From: Prevotella sp. E15-22
GTDB taxonomy: Bacteria; Bacteroidota; Bacteroidia; Bacteroidales; Bacteroidaceae
Reading direction: 5' to 3'
Length of the DNA stretch: 64,000 nt
Assembly (NCBI RefSeq): GCF_023204875.1
Contig: NZ_CP096247.1
Coordinates: forward strand, 1,054,001-1,118,000
Shown here: one piece after another, positions 39,265-48,292 of the stretch
Layout: every line of letters begins with the position of its first letter
How positions within the stretch are numbered: position 1 is the stretch's first letter
Program-made: the position numbers and the translations under genes
Notes under the pieces: generated by a model
Told to the model about the DNA's origin: nothing
The model's database searches: none
What the model saw: only the letters and a program-made list of their open reading frames with translations

Positions 39265-39765
39265 TTAATTTTTTTCTCCAGTAAACTGTCCGGCAAAGGG
39301 GAATGGCATGTTGCCGTATTTCAATGTATAGGTTACCACTGCTGCCTTGTCGCTGAACACCACCACGAGGTCGGTTACTGTGAATGCCTTCTCGATGCTG
39401 TCAGAGACGATGGCTTTGCCTGCGTATGAGTCGAGGGTGCCATTGATGGTCTTGCCATTGGTGGTCAGACTGATACCCTTGACGGTGAGGGCTGGGATTG
39501 ACATGTGACCCATATCGTCCATGGCGGGGATGACAAGGTCGATAGTGGTGTCTGTGGCCTTGGGGAATGTGTAGGTTGTATCGCGCATGAAGTCGGTATT
39601 GCTGCCGCCAGCGCTGACGGTCAGCACCTCATGACCATTGAATGCGCCTGCCACCTGGGCGGCTACAGCAGCCTCCTGATTGTCGTCGTCGCTGCCACAT
39701 GAACTCATACCTACGGTGATGGCTATTGCGGCTGCCATCATGGTCCAAAATTTTCTCAGTTTCAT
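39265..39765 (-). CDS. Calycin-like lipoprotein
   Basis: 166 residues. Lipoprotein signal with lipobox GMSSCGS (Cys near 22). The mature domain (VAGAFNGHEVLTVSAGG ... YTLKYGNMPFPFAGQFTGEK) resembles Bacteroidetes calycin-like lipoproteins, beta-barrel carriers of small hydrophobic ligands. Located between a membrane protein gene and a TonB receptor, it may be the surface partner of the receptor. Confidence 0.7.
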   Translation of the reverse strand: MKLRKFWTMMAAAIAITVGMSSCGSDDDNQEAAVAAQVAGAFNGHEVLTVSAGGSNTDFMRDTTYTFPKATDTTIDLVIPAMDDMGHMSIPALTVKGISLTTNGKTINGTLDSYAGKAIVSDSIEKAFTVTDLVVVFSDKAAVVTYTLKYGNMPFPFAGQFTGEKN

Positions 39766-39803
39766 CTCTACTATTTTTTTTGTTTTAATTATATTTCTTC
39801 TTC

Positions 39804-40598
39804 TTAGTTGCTGCCAGTGGTCAACTGCTGGGTCTCGTAGTTATACTCCGATCCGTTGGCGCTGTGGGGAATGGTGAACACGGCTATCATCACCATCACG
39901 GCCAGGGCCACCACCCATCTGTTGTATTTCCACTTCCTGGTGGCCAAGGCCAGCAGGAAGAACAGGAGCGAGATGAGGGTCTTGTTGTCTGTGAGGTCGG
40001 TGTCGAAGGGGAAGCCTGCCCACCAGGGGCCAAAGGCCTCGTGCTGCACCATGGGACCCAGGATGAAGCCGCCAGCAAACAGGGTTAGCGTAGTGAGCTT
40101 CAGCCATCTCTTGTATTTCTGTTGTGTGATTACCAGCAACAGTGTGTAGACGGCAAACAGCATGGCTGCAAACATCAGCAGGATATGGGGCACCAGGATG
40201 TAGGCTGGCACGTCGTTGCGAAAGCGTATCACCAGTGGCTCGTCGGAGGGATAGTTGTGGTTGTTCACGGTGATGTAATACTGCAGCTTGCCTGCCACGG
40301 GCTGAACGGGCAGGGTGGCCTGCCAGGTGCTGTCCTGCCATGTGAACGCCTTGGTCGAGAAGTCATCGTGTGAGGGATATCGACGGTAGTGTATCTGGGC
40401 GTTGGCCTCGGCTGGCACGTCGCTCAGGGTGACAATCTCGTCTGTTCGCACGCCACTCCTGGGCAGTTTCATCTTATATTGCTGGCCATTCAGCTCAATC
40501 GTCACCTTCTTGGGGTGGGTGGGACCTGTTATGCGCTGATAAACGCTCAGGGCCAGTGTGATGACGATGGCTAATGTCCAGTAGACGGTCTTTTTCAT
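39804..40598 (-). CDS. Integral membrane protein of unknown function
   Basis: 264 residues. One N-terminal helix (YWTLAIVITLALSVY), then a beta-rich extracytoplasmic part (about 30-125), then four helices in the C-terminal half (YILVPHILLMFAAMLFAVYT, LTTLTLFAGGFIL, LISLLFFLLAL, WVVALAVMVMIAVF). I do not recognise the family. The start ATG overlaps the stop of the M28 peptidase (TAATG). Confidence 0.75.
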   Translation of the reverse strand: MKKTVYWTLAIVITLALSVYQRITGPTHPKKVTIELNGQQYKMKLPRSGVRTDEIVTLSDVPAEANAQIHYRRYPSHDDFSTKAFTWQDSTWQATLPVQPVAGKLQYYITVNNHNYPSDEPLVIRFRNDVPAYILVPHILLMFAAMLFAVYTLLLVITQQKYKRWLKLTTLTLFAGGFILGPMVQHEAFGPWWAGFPFDTDLTDNKTLISLLFFLLALATRKWKYNRWVVALAVMVMIAVFTIPHSANGSEYNYETQQLTTGSN

Positions 40599-41884
40599 TA
40601 CTTATCGGTTCTTAAGTGAACTTGAAACTTGATGGTTTGATTGCCGCGAAGCACCTTCACAGGGACCACGGTGCCTGCCTTCAACTCGGCCAGGCGCTCC
40701 ATATATTCCTCGATGTTCTTCACGGGCTTACCGTTGATCTCCTGAATAATGTCGCCGCTCTTGATGCCTGCGTTGTGGGCTGGCTTTCCTGCTACTACGA
40801 TGTCGGCCCTCAGACCTGGTATGGTGCTGGCGCCGGTCACATCGGGCATCAGACCCAGGGTCACCTTGAACTTGGCGTGCTTCATGTCGCCATTGCCTGG
40901 CACGTTGATGAAATCGGGTGTCTGGGGCATGCTGGCCACCCTGCTGATGAGTTCCTGGGCATAGGTCAGCGTCTGCTGCATGCCGTCGTAGTTCAGCGTG
41001 GCTGGCTTGTCGGCTGGTGTGTGATACTCCATGTGTCCGCCTGTGGTGAGATAGAGCACAGGGATGTTGGCTGCCACAAACGAGGCCTGGTCGCTGGGGC
41101 CATAGCCGTCTGGCGTGCAACTGATGTGCAGGCCTGTCTGCTCGCCCACCTGCTCGGCCAGGGACTTGAACGAGGTACTGGTGCCTGTGCCCGACACGCT
41201 CATGGCATCGTCGCGCATGCGTCCCACCATGTCGAGGTTCACCATGGCCACAATGCCTTTGATGTCCTTGGGCAGGTTGATGCGCTCGTTGCTCTCGTGC
41301 TTCATCCATTCCACGAATGCTTTCGAACCTACGAGTCCTTGCTCCTCGGCGCCGAAAAACATGAAGATGATGCTTCTTTTCGTGCCTTTCTTCTTGAAGT
41401 ATTTGGCCAACTCCAGCACCACGGCGTCGCTGCTGGCATTATCGTCGGCACCAGGATGCACGCCCAGGGTGTCTGGTCTGCGTGAGCCTGAGCCTTGTCC
41501 GCCCATGCCCAGATGGTCGTAGTGTGAGCCCACCACGATATATTCGTTCTTCAGCTGTTTGTCCTTGCCAGGCAGCACTGCCACGATGTTGTGGGTCTTG
41601 TATGTGGTTGTGCTGTCGCTGACGATGTTTTTCTTACTGAACGAGAAGTCGTGGAAGAAGGCTTTCGCTCCTTTCTCCTTCAGGATGGGCTTCAACTTCA
41701 TGCTTCGCAACTGGTCTGTCAAAAACGCTGAGGCCAGCGTGTCGCCCTTCGACTCAGGGAATCTGCCGCCCAACTCTTCCGACGCCAGGTACTCCACAGT
41801 TGCCTTCATGTTGCGTTGCTGCTGTGCGTGCAGTGGCATCATCAGGGCAAGTGTCAGCGCTAGTAACAGGTATCTTTGGGTCAT
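40598..41884 (-). CDS. M28 family metallopeptidase with PDZ domain
   Basis: 428 residues. Signal peptide MTQRYLLLALTLALMMPLHA. Zinc ligands of M28 are visible: the His in VGSHYDHLGMG, the Asp in HPGADDNASSDAV, the Glu pair in FFGAEEQGLVGS. The C-terminal PDZ domain reads ADIVVAGKPAHNAGIKSGDI. It is probably a secreted aminopeptidase. ATG 41884 is chosen because a minus-strand -7 box TACCTTTGC lies at 41911-41919, inside the longer open frame. Confidence 0.92.
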   Translation of the reverse strand: MTQRYLLLALTLALMMPLHAQQQRNMKATVEYLASEELGGRFPESKGDTLASAFLTDQLRSMKLKPILKEKGAKAFFHDFSFSKKNIVSDSTTTYKTHNIVAVLPGKDKQLKNEYIVVGSHYDHLGMGGQGSGSRRPDTLGVHPGADDNASSDAVVLELAKYFKKKGTKRSIIFMFFGAEEQGLVGSKAFVEWMKHESNERINLPKDIKGIVAMVNLDMVGRMRDDAMSVSGTGTSTSFKSLAEQVGEQTGLHISCTPDGYGPSDQASFVAANIPVLYLTTGGHMEYHTPADKPATLNYDGMQQTLTYAQELISRVASMPQTPDFINVPGNGDMKHAKFKVTLGLMPDVTGASTIPGLRADIVVAGKPAHNAGIKSGDIIQEINGKPVKNIEEYMERLAELKAGTVVPVKVLRGNQTIKFQVHLRTDK

Positions 41885-41910
41885 TTCTTTGCTTCTTTTC
41901 TTTTTCGGCT

Positions 41911-41919
41911 GCAAAGGTA
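41911..41919 (-). promoter_or_regulatory. -7 box of the M28 peptidase gene
   Basis: TACCTTTGC on the minus strand, about 27 bases upstream of ATG 41884. Confidence 0.8.
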
Positions 41920-41967
41920 CTGCTTTTTTTCTGCTTTCCATATCCATATTTATATGGATTTTCCGTC

Positions 41968-42855
41968 TTACTTCTTCACCTTGTTACTCAGAAACATGCC
42001 TGTGAGGATGAGAATGGTGCCGATGGTGAAGTAGAGGGTGATACGCTCCGACAGGATGAGCCAGGCAAAGAGTACGGTGGTGACGGGGTTGAAATACACG
42101 TAGTTGGTGGCTGCCACGGCTCCAATCTTCTTGATGGCCCAGTTCCACGCCAGGAAACACAGCATGGAGGCCACGCAACCCAGAAACAGCAGGTTGGCCA
42201 GCACATCGGGACGGAACACCAGACTGGGCGAGGGAAAGTCTGGGAAGAGGATGAAATAGGGGATCATGGACAGCAGGCCATAGAAGAACACCTTGCGCGT
42301 GATGAAGCTTGTGCGATAGCGCTGGCTGGCTGGAATCATCAGTAGTGAATAGAAGGCCCAGCAGAGGCAGGCACAGAAGGCCAGGGTGTCGCCCAGGGGT
42401 GAGAGATGGAGCACGAAATGGCCATTGAGTACCACCACGCTCACGCCCAGCGCTGCCATCAGCGTGCCCACTATCTGGATGCCATGCAGTCGCTGTGAGC
42501 GATAGAACACGGAGATGAGAGCCGTGGCAAACAGTGGACTGAGACAGACGATGAGGGCCGTGTTGGTGGTTGTGGTGTAGTTCATCGCACTGTTCTCTGT
42601 GAGAAAATACATGGAGCCGCCAGTGATGCCCAGTCCCATCATGGTCAGCTCGTCTTTCCACGACGAGGCAAACCATCGGAACGTCTTCTTGGGCAGGAAA
42701 TAGATGAGCAGCAGCACGTAGGCAATGATGAAGCGTAGCACAAAGATATGTGCCGCTGTGAGTCCTGCCATGAGTAGCAGTTTGGTGAAAATAAAGGTGG
42801 TGCCCCATACGGCCACCACCCAGAAAGCTACGAGGTGATATACTAATTTATTCAT
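41968..42855 (-). CDS. EamA/DMT superfamily transporter
   Basis: 295 residues with about ten transmembrane helices in two EamA halves. It starts LVYHLVAFWVVAVWGTTFIFTKLLL; the second half repeats the pattern (WAIKKIGAVAATNYVYFNPV). These carriers export amino acids or other metabolites across the inner membrane; the substrate is unknown. Nine bases separate it from the Sel1 protein gene. Confidence 0.88.
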   Translation of the reverse strand: MNKLVYHLVAFWVVAVWGTTFIFTKLLLMAGLTAAHIFVLRFIIAYVLLLIYFLPKKTFRWFASSWKDELTMMGLGITGGSMYFLTENSAMNYTTTTNTALIVCLSPLFATALISVFYRSQRLHGIQIVGTLMAALGVSVVVLNGHFVLHLSPLGDTLAFCACLCWAFYSLLMIPASQRYRTSFITRKVFFYGLLSMIPYFILFPDFPSPSLVFRPDVLANLLFLGCVASMLCFLAWNWAIKKIGAVAATNYVYFNPVTTVLFAWLILSERITLYFTIGTILILTGMFLSNKVKK

Positions 42856-42863
42856 TGATTCAT

Positions 42864-43322
42864 TTACTTGCCAATCAGCGTGAGAATCTTGGCAGCCTCC
42901 TCGCCGTCGGCCTTGGCCTTGCGCAGGTCCTTGAGGATGTCAGGACCGTTCTTGGGGTCGTTCACAGCACGCTTGATCCATTTCCTGGCCTCGTCGGCAT
43001 TGGCAGTAACGCCTTTGCCCTTGAGGTAGCACTTGCCCAGTTGATACATGGCCTTGGCATAGTCCTGGCGCGCCGCCTTCTGATAGAGTTCGAAGGCCTT
43101 CTTGTCGTTCTCCTTGACGCCATAGCCCTTGTCGTAGCAGCGCCCCAGGCGATAGAGAGCCTTCTTGTGACCCTTGTCGGCTGCCGCCTGGAGTTTGGGC
43201 ACGGCCTTGTCGTATTGCTCGGCATCAAACAACTGTTTGCCCTCGTCGTAGAGTTTATCGGCACTTTGGGCGCTGGCGCTGAGGCTCAGCATGAGCATGA
43301 GGGCTAAAAAGATTTTTTTCAT
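42864..43322 (-). CDS. Secreted Sel1-repeat protein
   Basis: 152 residues. Signal peptide MKKIFLALMLMLSLSASAQ, then Sel1/TPR units: AVPKLQAAADKGHKKALYRL, GRCYDKGYGVKENDKKAFEL and a third. Such repeats are protein-binding scaffolds in the periplasm. A family B palindrome lies upstream (43341-43359). Confidence 0.85.
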   Translation of the reverse strand: MKKIFLALMLMLSLSASAQSADKLYDEGKQLFDAEQYDKAVPKLQAAADKGHKKALYRLGRCYDKGYGVKENDKKAFELYQKAARQDYAKAMYQLGKCYLKGKGVTANADEARKWIKRAVNDPKNGPDILKDLRKAKADGEEAAKILTLIGK

Positions 43323-43340
43323 AATTATTATTTTTTTGTG

Positions 43341-43359
43341 GCTGCGACAATGTCGCAGC
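43341..43359. repeat. Family B palindrome, intergenic
   Basis: GCTGCGACAATGTCGCAGC, a perfect stem of eight pairs with a three-base loop, between the phosphatase stop and the Sel1 gene start. Confidence 0.85.
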
Positions 43360-43365
43360 GTACTT

Positions 43366-44886
43366 TTAATGCGCCGCAGCGCTGTTCATTACCTCTAGGA
43401 TAGCCTCGCCCGAGCAGGCGTTAGGCTGCTGGATGTGGAGCATCTGGCAGATGGTGGGGGCGATGTCGTTGATATGCACCTCACGACTGCTCTCGCCGTG
43501 CTTGATGTGCCAGCCGTAGAAGAGTAGGGGGATGTGGGCATCGTAGGGATTCCAGGTGCCGTGGGTGGTGCCAACGGGTGATGACCAGTCACCATACTCA
43601 TAATAGCCAGGCTCGACGATGATGAGCATGTCGCCAGAACGACGAGGATGATAGCCCATGAGAGCCATGTTCATCTGACGCTCAGGCAGACTGCTGGTGC
43701 GCAGTTTCTCGTAGTCGACCACCTGCACCACATTGGGTGCTGTTCGGAAGTACTCAGTGAGGCACTGCTTTACGTCAGAGACGCTGAGATGCTGCTCGGC
43801 AATAGACTGGTGGTCCAGGTAGATGCGATACACGGTGATGTCCTTGATGACGTTCTTCGTGGCATGCAGTTTCTTGGCGATATAGGCCTCGGCCTGCTTC
43901 TGATGGTCCTGATAGAGCCACTTGCCGCCATTGAGCTTGTGGTCCTGCATGAACTGCCAGTTGTGGGCGCCACCATGGTCGGCTGTGAGGAACAGCAGAT
44001 AGTTTTCGTGGCCCACCTGCGCATCGAGGACCGAGAGCAGGCGCTTGATGTCCTGGTCGAGTCCCATGTAGGCCTCGTCGGTATGCTGGCCACGCGTGGC
44101 CCACTTATGTCCAATGGCATCGGTCTGCGAATAGCTCACGCAGAGCATATCGGTGGTGCCGTTGCGCCCCAGATTCTCGCCCTTGATGGCTGCGATGGCC
44201 ATATCGGTGATGAGATGGCCGCAAACAGGACTCAGGTTGATGTCCTTGCCCAAGGCCTTCACCTCCTTGTTCTTGGCCATCTGGGCGTTAACGTCCTTGG
44301 CATAGTCTGGCAACTCGTTCATGTAGTAGGTGCTGGTGACGAAGCAGCCAGCAGTGTTGTCCATCCAATAGGCCGCATTGGCACTGCGACCAGCAGGCAG
44401 AATGGCTGCACGGTCTTTATAACTGACACCAATCACCTTCGAGCGGAAATCAGTGTGCAGGCGCAACTGGTCGCCAATGGTCGAAGCCAGCAGCAGATGG
44501 GGTGACGACTGTCCCCTCTTGGTGTCGGAACCCACGGTCTGGTAGTTATCATCGGCCACGCAGCCCACAGGTTCGCCATCCACATAGAAGGAGTTGCCAC
44601 AGATGCCGTGATAGGCTGGGGTGGTGCCAGTATAGATGGACGAATGGCCAATGGCCGTGATGGTGGGCACATAGTTGATGAGGCAGTTGTTTATCGAATA
44701 GCCATCGTTGATAAGGCGTTTGAGTCCGCCATAGGGCATCTGGTCGTAATAGCGTGAGAGATAGTCCCAGCGCATCTGGTCGACAACTACGCCCACCACC
44801 AGTTTCGGCTTACTGGTGAACGTCTGAGCCAAGGCCGTGATACTGGCCGTGAGCAAAAAGCATATGAGCAAATAAAACCTTTTCAT
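43366..44886 (-). CDS. PafA-type alkaline phosphatase
   Basis: 506 residues. Signal peptide MKRFYLLICFLLTASITALAQ. The metal Asp is in VVGVVVDQMRWDYL; the nucleophile Thr is in PTITAIGHSSIYTG; YKDRAAILPAG carries the K-x-R pair typical of PafA; FLTADHGGAHN holds further ligands. This family of periplasmic phosphomonoesterases is less inhibited by phosphate than PhoA. It stands next to a histidine phosphatase, which suggests scavenging of organic phosphate. PafA relatives with other substrates are possible. Confidence 0.88.
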   Translation of the reverse strand: MKRFYLLICFLLTASITALAQTFTSKPKLVVGVVVDQMRWDYLSRYYDQMPYGGLKRLINDGYSINNCLINYVPTITAIGHSSIYTGTTPAYHGICGNSFYVDGEPVGCVADDNYQTVGSDTKRGQSSPHLLLASTIGDQLRLHTDFRSKVIGVSYKDRAAILPAGRSANAAYWMDNTAGCFVTSTYYMNELPDYAKDVNAQMAKNKEVKALGKDINLSPVCGHLITDMAIAAIKGENLGRNGTTDMLCVSYSQTDAIGHKWATRGQHTDEAYMGLDQDIKRLLSVLDAQVGHENYLLFLTADHGGAHNWQFMQDHKLNGGKWLYQDHQKQAEAYIAKKLHATKNVIKDITVYRIYLDHQSIAEQHLSVSDVKQCLTEYFRTAPNVVQVVDYEKLRTSSLPERQMNMALMGYHPRRSGDMLIIVEPGYYEYGDWSSPVGTTHGTWNPYDAHIPLLFYGWHIKHGESSREVHINDIAPTICQMLHIQQPNACSGEAILEVMNSAAAH

Positions 44887-44915
44887 ATTTATAAAAATGC
44901 TTCTTTCCTGTTTGA

Positions 44916-46205
44916 TTATTTTGCGTTAAACTGATTGAGCTTGTTGGTCCAATACTGGCGTACATCGGTCCACTTATAATAATAAGGAGTGGCTGTGGAC
45001 TGAACGGGCAATGTCATCTCGCGCTCGTTGAGCAGCGCCTTCACCAGGATGTCGCCCGTGCCCTTCTTGGGCTTGTAGAAGATGAGTTGGATGTTGCAGC
45101 CCATGGGGAAGATCTTGTAGTTCTGCCAGTGAAGGTCGAGCTCGTCGATGTTTTCAATGCTGGCGTTACAGTCGCCCAACTCCATGAGGCAGGCCAGGGG
45201 CATCACGCACACCTCGTGGCCAAAGCGCATGGTGGCCTGAGGCTTGCCCAGGGCTACGCAGGTGTCGGCCGTCTGGATGATGTTCGTCAGGAGGTTATAC
45301 TGACTGAAAGGCATGTTGTTGTCGGTCATGGGCGAGTTGGCATAACGCACATACCATCCCACGTTGTTGATGCGCCACTGGTCGTAGCGCTCCTCAGGCG
45401 TAAAGATGTTGATGAGGTCGATGGGCGCGTTGTCGTGACTCTGCATGTTGATGACCATCTCGAAGAGCTGGCGCATCAGGGTGTGACGATGAATGCTGTC
45501 GGCCGCCCACTGCTGGTCGTTGAACAGCACCTTCATCAGGCGTTCAGGGTGGGTGTTGCGATTATTGAACTCGCTGATACGACGACGGTCCTCATGGCGA
45601 CTGCTCTCCTTGACCTTGCCCTCCCAGTCTTTGTTCAGATAGTACTGCAGTGCCTCGCTCACATCGTTGTGGATACGAGCCGTGGGGTTGGCAGCCATCA
45701 GCTCCTCGCATTCGGCCACCATGGACAGGATACAACGGTTGACCACCGTGCTGCGTGCATCGATGGCCACGTTCTTGGTGAGGAATATCTCAGGGAAGTG
45801 CTGGGCAATGCGTCGGCCAATGCCGTGGTGCTGGCGCTCGCCAACGGTGGTGAGGTCGCCTAGGCGCTTGTCAGTGGTCTTGTTAAACTCCTCCAGCAGT
45901 CGCAGGATGCGCTCGCCCTCAGCAGTCAGTTTGCCTTGGTTGCGGCCCTTCTGCAAGGGGCGAATCACACGGTTGTAGTCGTCCTTGCCAATGAGCCAGC
46001 GTGAGCCATGTCGGCCATAGTGGGTGAAATAGAAGGGTACATAGCCCTTAGGGGCCTTGGTGTAGGCAAAGTCGGGCAACTGGCGATCGTAGTCCACATA
46101 GTTGGAACCTGCCAAGAATGGGTTGGCTTTAATGTCATCGCGTGCTGTCTGTGCCGAAGCAGAAAAAGTGACTCCCAAGAGGAGCAGAGTTAGTATTTTC
46201 TTCAT
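44916..46205 (-). CDS. Histidine-type phosphatase (histidine acid phosphatase / MINPP-like)
   Basis: 429 residues. Signal peptide MKKILTLLLLGVTFSASAQ. The catalytic RHG motif is in FYFTHYGRHGSRW. The expected C-terminal proton-donor motif appears as MRFGHEVCVMPL, with HE where many bacterial phytases have HD; MINPP-type inositol phosphatases have HAE. It probably removes phosphate from inositol phosphates or other phosphomonoesters in the periplasm. Same strand as the PafA-type gene, 29 bases apart. Confidence 0.87.
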   Translation of the reverse strand: MKKILTLLLLGVTFSASAQTARDDIKANPFLAGSNYVDYDRQLPDFAYTKAPKGYVPFYFTHYGRHGSRWLIGKDDYNRVIRPLQKGRNQGKLTAEGERILRLLEEFNKTTDKRLGDLTTVGERQHHGIGRRIAQHFPEIFLTKNVAIDARSTVVNRCILSMVAECEELMAANPTARIHNDVSEALQYYLNKDWEGKVKESSRHEDRRRISEFNNRNTHPERLMKVLFNDQQWAADSIHRHTLMRQLFEMVINMQSHDNAPIDLINIFTPEERYDQWRINNVGWYVRYANSPMTDNNMPFSQYNLLTNIIQTADTCVALGKPQATMRFGHEVCVMPLACLMELGDCNASIENIDELDLHWQNYKIFPMGCNIQLIFYKPKKGTGDILVKALLNEREMTLPVQSTATPYYYKWTDVRQYWTNKLNQFNAK

Positions 46206-46284
46206 TTTTTGTTTTTGTTAGGTTTCAGGTTTGCAAAATTACTAAAAAAATGTCAACGGCCAAAGGGATTATAAAAATAATGCG

Positions 46285-46293
46285 TATATTTGC
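46285..46293 (+). promoter_or_regulatory. -7 box of the gene at 46363
   Basis: TATATTTGC, about 70 bases before ATG 46363. Confidence 0.6.
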
Positions 46294-46362
46294 AGCCACA
46301 AACCACCTTTCGAAGGGTGGGAAAGTAGTATAGTAATAAGGTAAAAAGAATAAGAATTCAGT

Positions 46363-46764
46363 ATGAAAAAGATATTTTTAACGATCATAGCAGTGATGGC
46401 GTTGACAAGTGCTAGCGCCCAGAAAACAGTGAAGAACGATACCCTGCAGTTTATGACAGCCTATCGCCAGTTTGCAGCCTGTGTTGAGAAGCAGCGTGTG
46501 CTGACCAAGCCCATGGCCGATTCGCTCATTGCCCGCCAGGACTCGCTGATGAAGCAGTATCGCAAGGTGAAACCCCTGCTGACGAGTAAGCAGGTGGAGG
46601 AGTATAACACGCTGAAGGGCCGTTTCACCAAGAAACTGCTGCAATATCGTGGTGACCGATTGGGTGAGGGTCTGGAGGCCACAGGCGACAGCATAGCAAA
46701 AGCCACCGGCAGGGTAGGTAGTGCTGTCGGCGGCTTCTTTAAGGGGTTGTTCGGAAAAGACTAA
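46363..46764 (+). CDS. Small secreted protein of unknown function
   Basis: 133 residues. Signal peptide MKKIFLTIIAVMALTSASAQ; the mature part is helical and basic (DSLMKQYRKVKPLLTSKQVE) and ends with a Gly-rich hydrophobic stretch GRVGSAVGGFFKGLFGKD. I do not recognise the family. It has its own promoter and stands convergent to the aldo/keto reductase gene. Confidence 0.75.
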   Translation: MKKIFLTIIAVMALTSASAQKTVKNDTLQFMTAYRQFAACVEKQRVLTKPMADSLIARQDSLMKQYRKVKPLLTSKQVEEYNTLKGRFTKKLLQYRGDRLGEGLEATGDSIAKATGRVGSAVGGFFKGLFGKD

Positions 46765-46767
46765 CAG

Positions 46768-48120
46768 TTATCTTTTTCTAAGCGTCTCAACGATGCGTGA
46801 CATCTGATTGGGAATGCGAATCTGCTGAGGACACTTGGCCAGGCAGACCTCGCAGTCCTGACATTTTGATGCCCATTTCTTCTCGTCGGGCAGTGCCTTC
46901 TTATAGCCATCGATGAAGGCCTGCTGACGTGTAGCATAGTCGGCTGCCGAGGCCTCAGGTAGGGGCAGCAGATGACTGTTCACGGCCTCGTTATAGGCCG
47001 CGAAGTTGCCTGGGATATCCACACCAAACGGACAAGGCATGCAATATTCGCAGGCCGTGCAAGGGATGGTGGGGATGCCCGACATCTGGTCGGCAATCTT
47101 GGCCAATAGGGCGTTCTCCTGCTCTGTGCAGGGGTCCAGGGGCGAGAATGTCTTCACGTTGTCCTCCAGGTGGTCCATGCGGTTCATGCCACTCAGCGTG
47201 GTGAGAATGTTCGTGTGACTGCCTACCCAGCGGAAGGCCCAGCGAGCCGTGCTGTCGTCAGGATGAACGGCCTTGAGTTGGTCTGTGAGTTCAGGTGCCA
47301 TGCGACCAAACGAGCCGCCACGCAGAGGTTCCATCACCACGCACTGAACGCCCGTCTTCTTACATTTATCATACAGGTATTCTGCGTCGGCATCGCTGCG
47401 TCGTCCGCCACGCATAGAGGCATGGCGCCAGTCGAGGAAGTTCATCTGAATCTGAACGAAGTCCCAGTGATACTCCTCCTGACGGTCCAACAGCCAGTCA
47501 AAGTCGCGCACATCGCCATGATACGAGAAGCCCAGGTGCTTGATGCGTCCTGCTTCGCGCTCCTTCAGGAGAAAGTCCAGGATACCGTTGTCCAGGAAGC
47601 GCCCTTTCAGTGTGTCCATGCCGCCGCCAATGGCGTGCAGCAGGTAGTAGTCGATATGGTCCACCTTGAGGCGCTCCATCGAGGTCTCGTACATGCGTTT
47701 CGACTCGTCGAACGTCCATGTGCGACGGTTCTGGTTCGACATCTTTGTGGCCACGAAGAATTTTTCGCGAGGATGGCGCGCTAGGGCGTTGCCAGTGAGC
47801 ACTTCCGACTGTCCGCCCATGTACATAGGGGCCGTGTCGAAGTAGTTCACACCATGCTCAATGGCATAGTCGACCAACTGGTTCACCTCGTCCTGATTGT
47901 TGGGCAGACGCATCATGCCAAAGCCCAGCAGCGAGATCTGTTCGCCAGAGCCATGCTGCACGCGATAGGTCATGCGATTCTCAACAGGTTTCTCGCTTTT
48001 TTCCTTAGCCAGCACGTTCAGGGGCTCCATGGCCATCAGTGCCATGGCCGAGCCAGCGCCTAGGCCCAGTCGCTTGAGGAACAATCGACGGTTCATGTCC
48101 ATTTGTTCTTTCTTGTTCAT
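46768..48120 (-). CDS. Tat-exported aldo/keto reductase with 4Fe-4S domain
   Basis: 450 residues. The twin-arginine signal is MNRRLFLKRLGLGAGSAMALM. The reductase barrel has FDTAPMYMGGQSE and ATKMSNQN; residues near YYLLHAIGG complete the active site. The C-terminal ferredoxin-like domain has CTACEYCMPCPFGV and CQDCEVCLAKCP. Start ATG 48120 or 48096; both follow the minus-strand -7 box at 48181-48189. The substrate is unknown; such proteins are abundant in Bacteroidales. Confidence 0.9.
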   Translation of the reverse strand: MNKKEQMDMNRRLFLKRLGLGAGSAMALMAMEPLNVLAKEKSEKPVENRMTYRVQHGSGEQISLLGFGMMRLPNNQDEVNQLVDYAIEHGVNYFDTAPMYMGGQSEVLTGNALARHPREKFFVATKMSNQNRRTWTFDESKRMYETSMERLKVDHIDYYLLHAIGGGMDTLKGRFLDNGILDFLLKEREAGRIKHLGFSYHGDVRDFDWLLDRQEEYHWDFVQIQMNFLDWRHASMRGGRRSDADAEYLYDKCKKTGVQCVVMEPLRGGSFGRMAPELTDQLKAVHPDDSTARWAFRWVGSHTNILTTLSGMNRMDHLEDNVKTFSPLDPCTEQENALLAKIADQMSGIPTIPCTACEYCMPCPFGVDIPGNFAAYNEAVNSHLLPLPEASAADYATRQQAFIDGYKKALPDEKKWASKCQDCEVCLAKCPQQIRIPNQMSRIVETLRKR

Positions 48121-48180
48121 CAGTTTTTAGTTTTTGTTGTTATTACAATTAAAGTATTTGTTTGTTTCAAGTTGTGCGAT

Positions 48181-48189
48181 GCAAAGATA
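48181..48189 (-). promoter_or_regulatory. -7 box of the aldo/keto reductase gene
   Basis: TATCTTTGC on the minus strand. Confidence 0.75.
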
Positions 48190-48261
48190 CAAATATGTCA
48201 TGGAATAAACAAATAATTTCATTATTTTCGCATTTTATTTGTTTTTCTCAGAGAAAAGTCG

Positions 48262-48270
48262 TAACTTTGC
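48262..48270 (+). promoter_or_regulatory. -7 box of the Nif3-like gene
   Basis: TAACTTTGC, which rules out the longer frame from 48239. Confidence 0.75.
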
Positions 48271-48292
48271 GGTCTTAAAAGCGATTAGAAGC

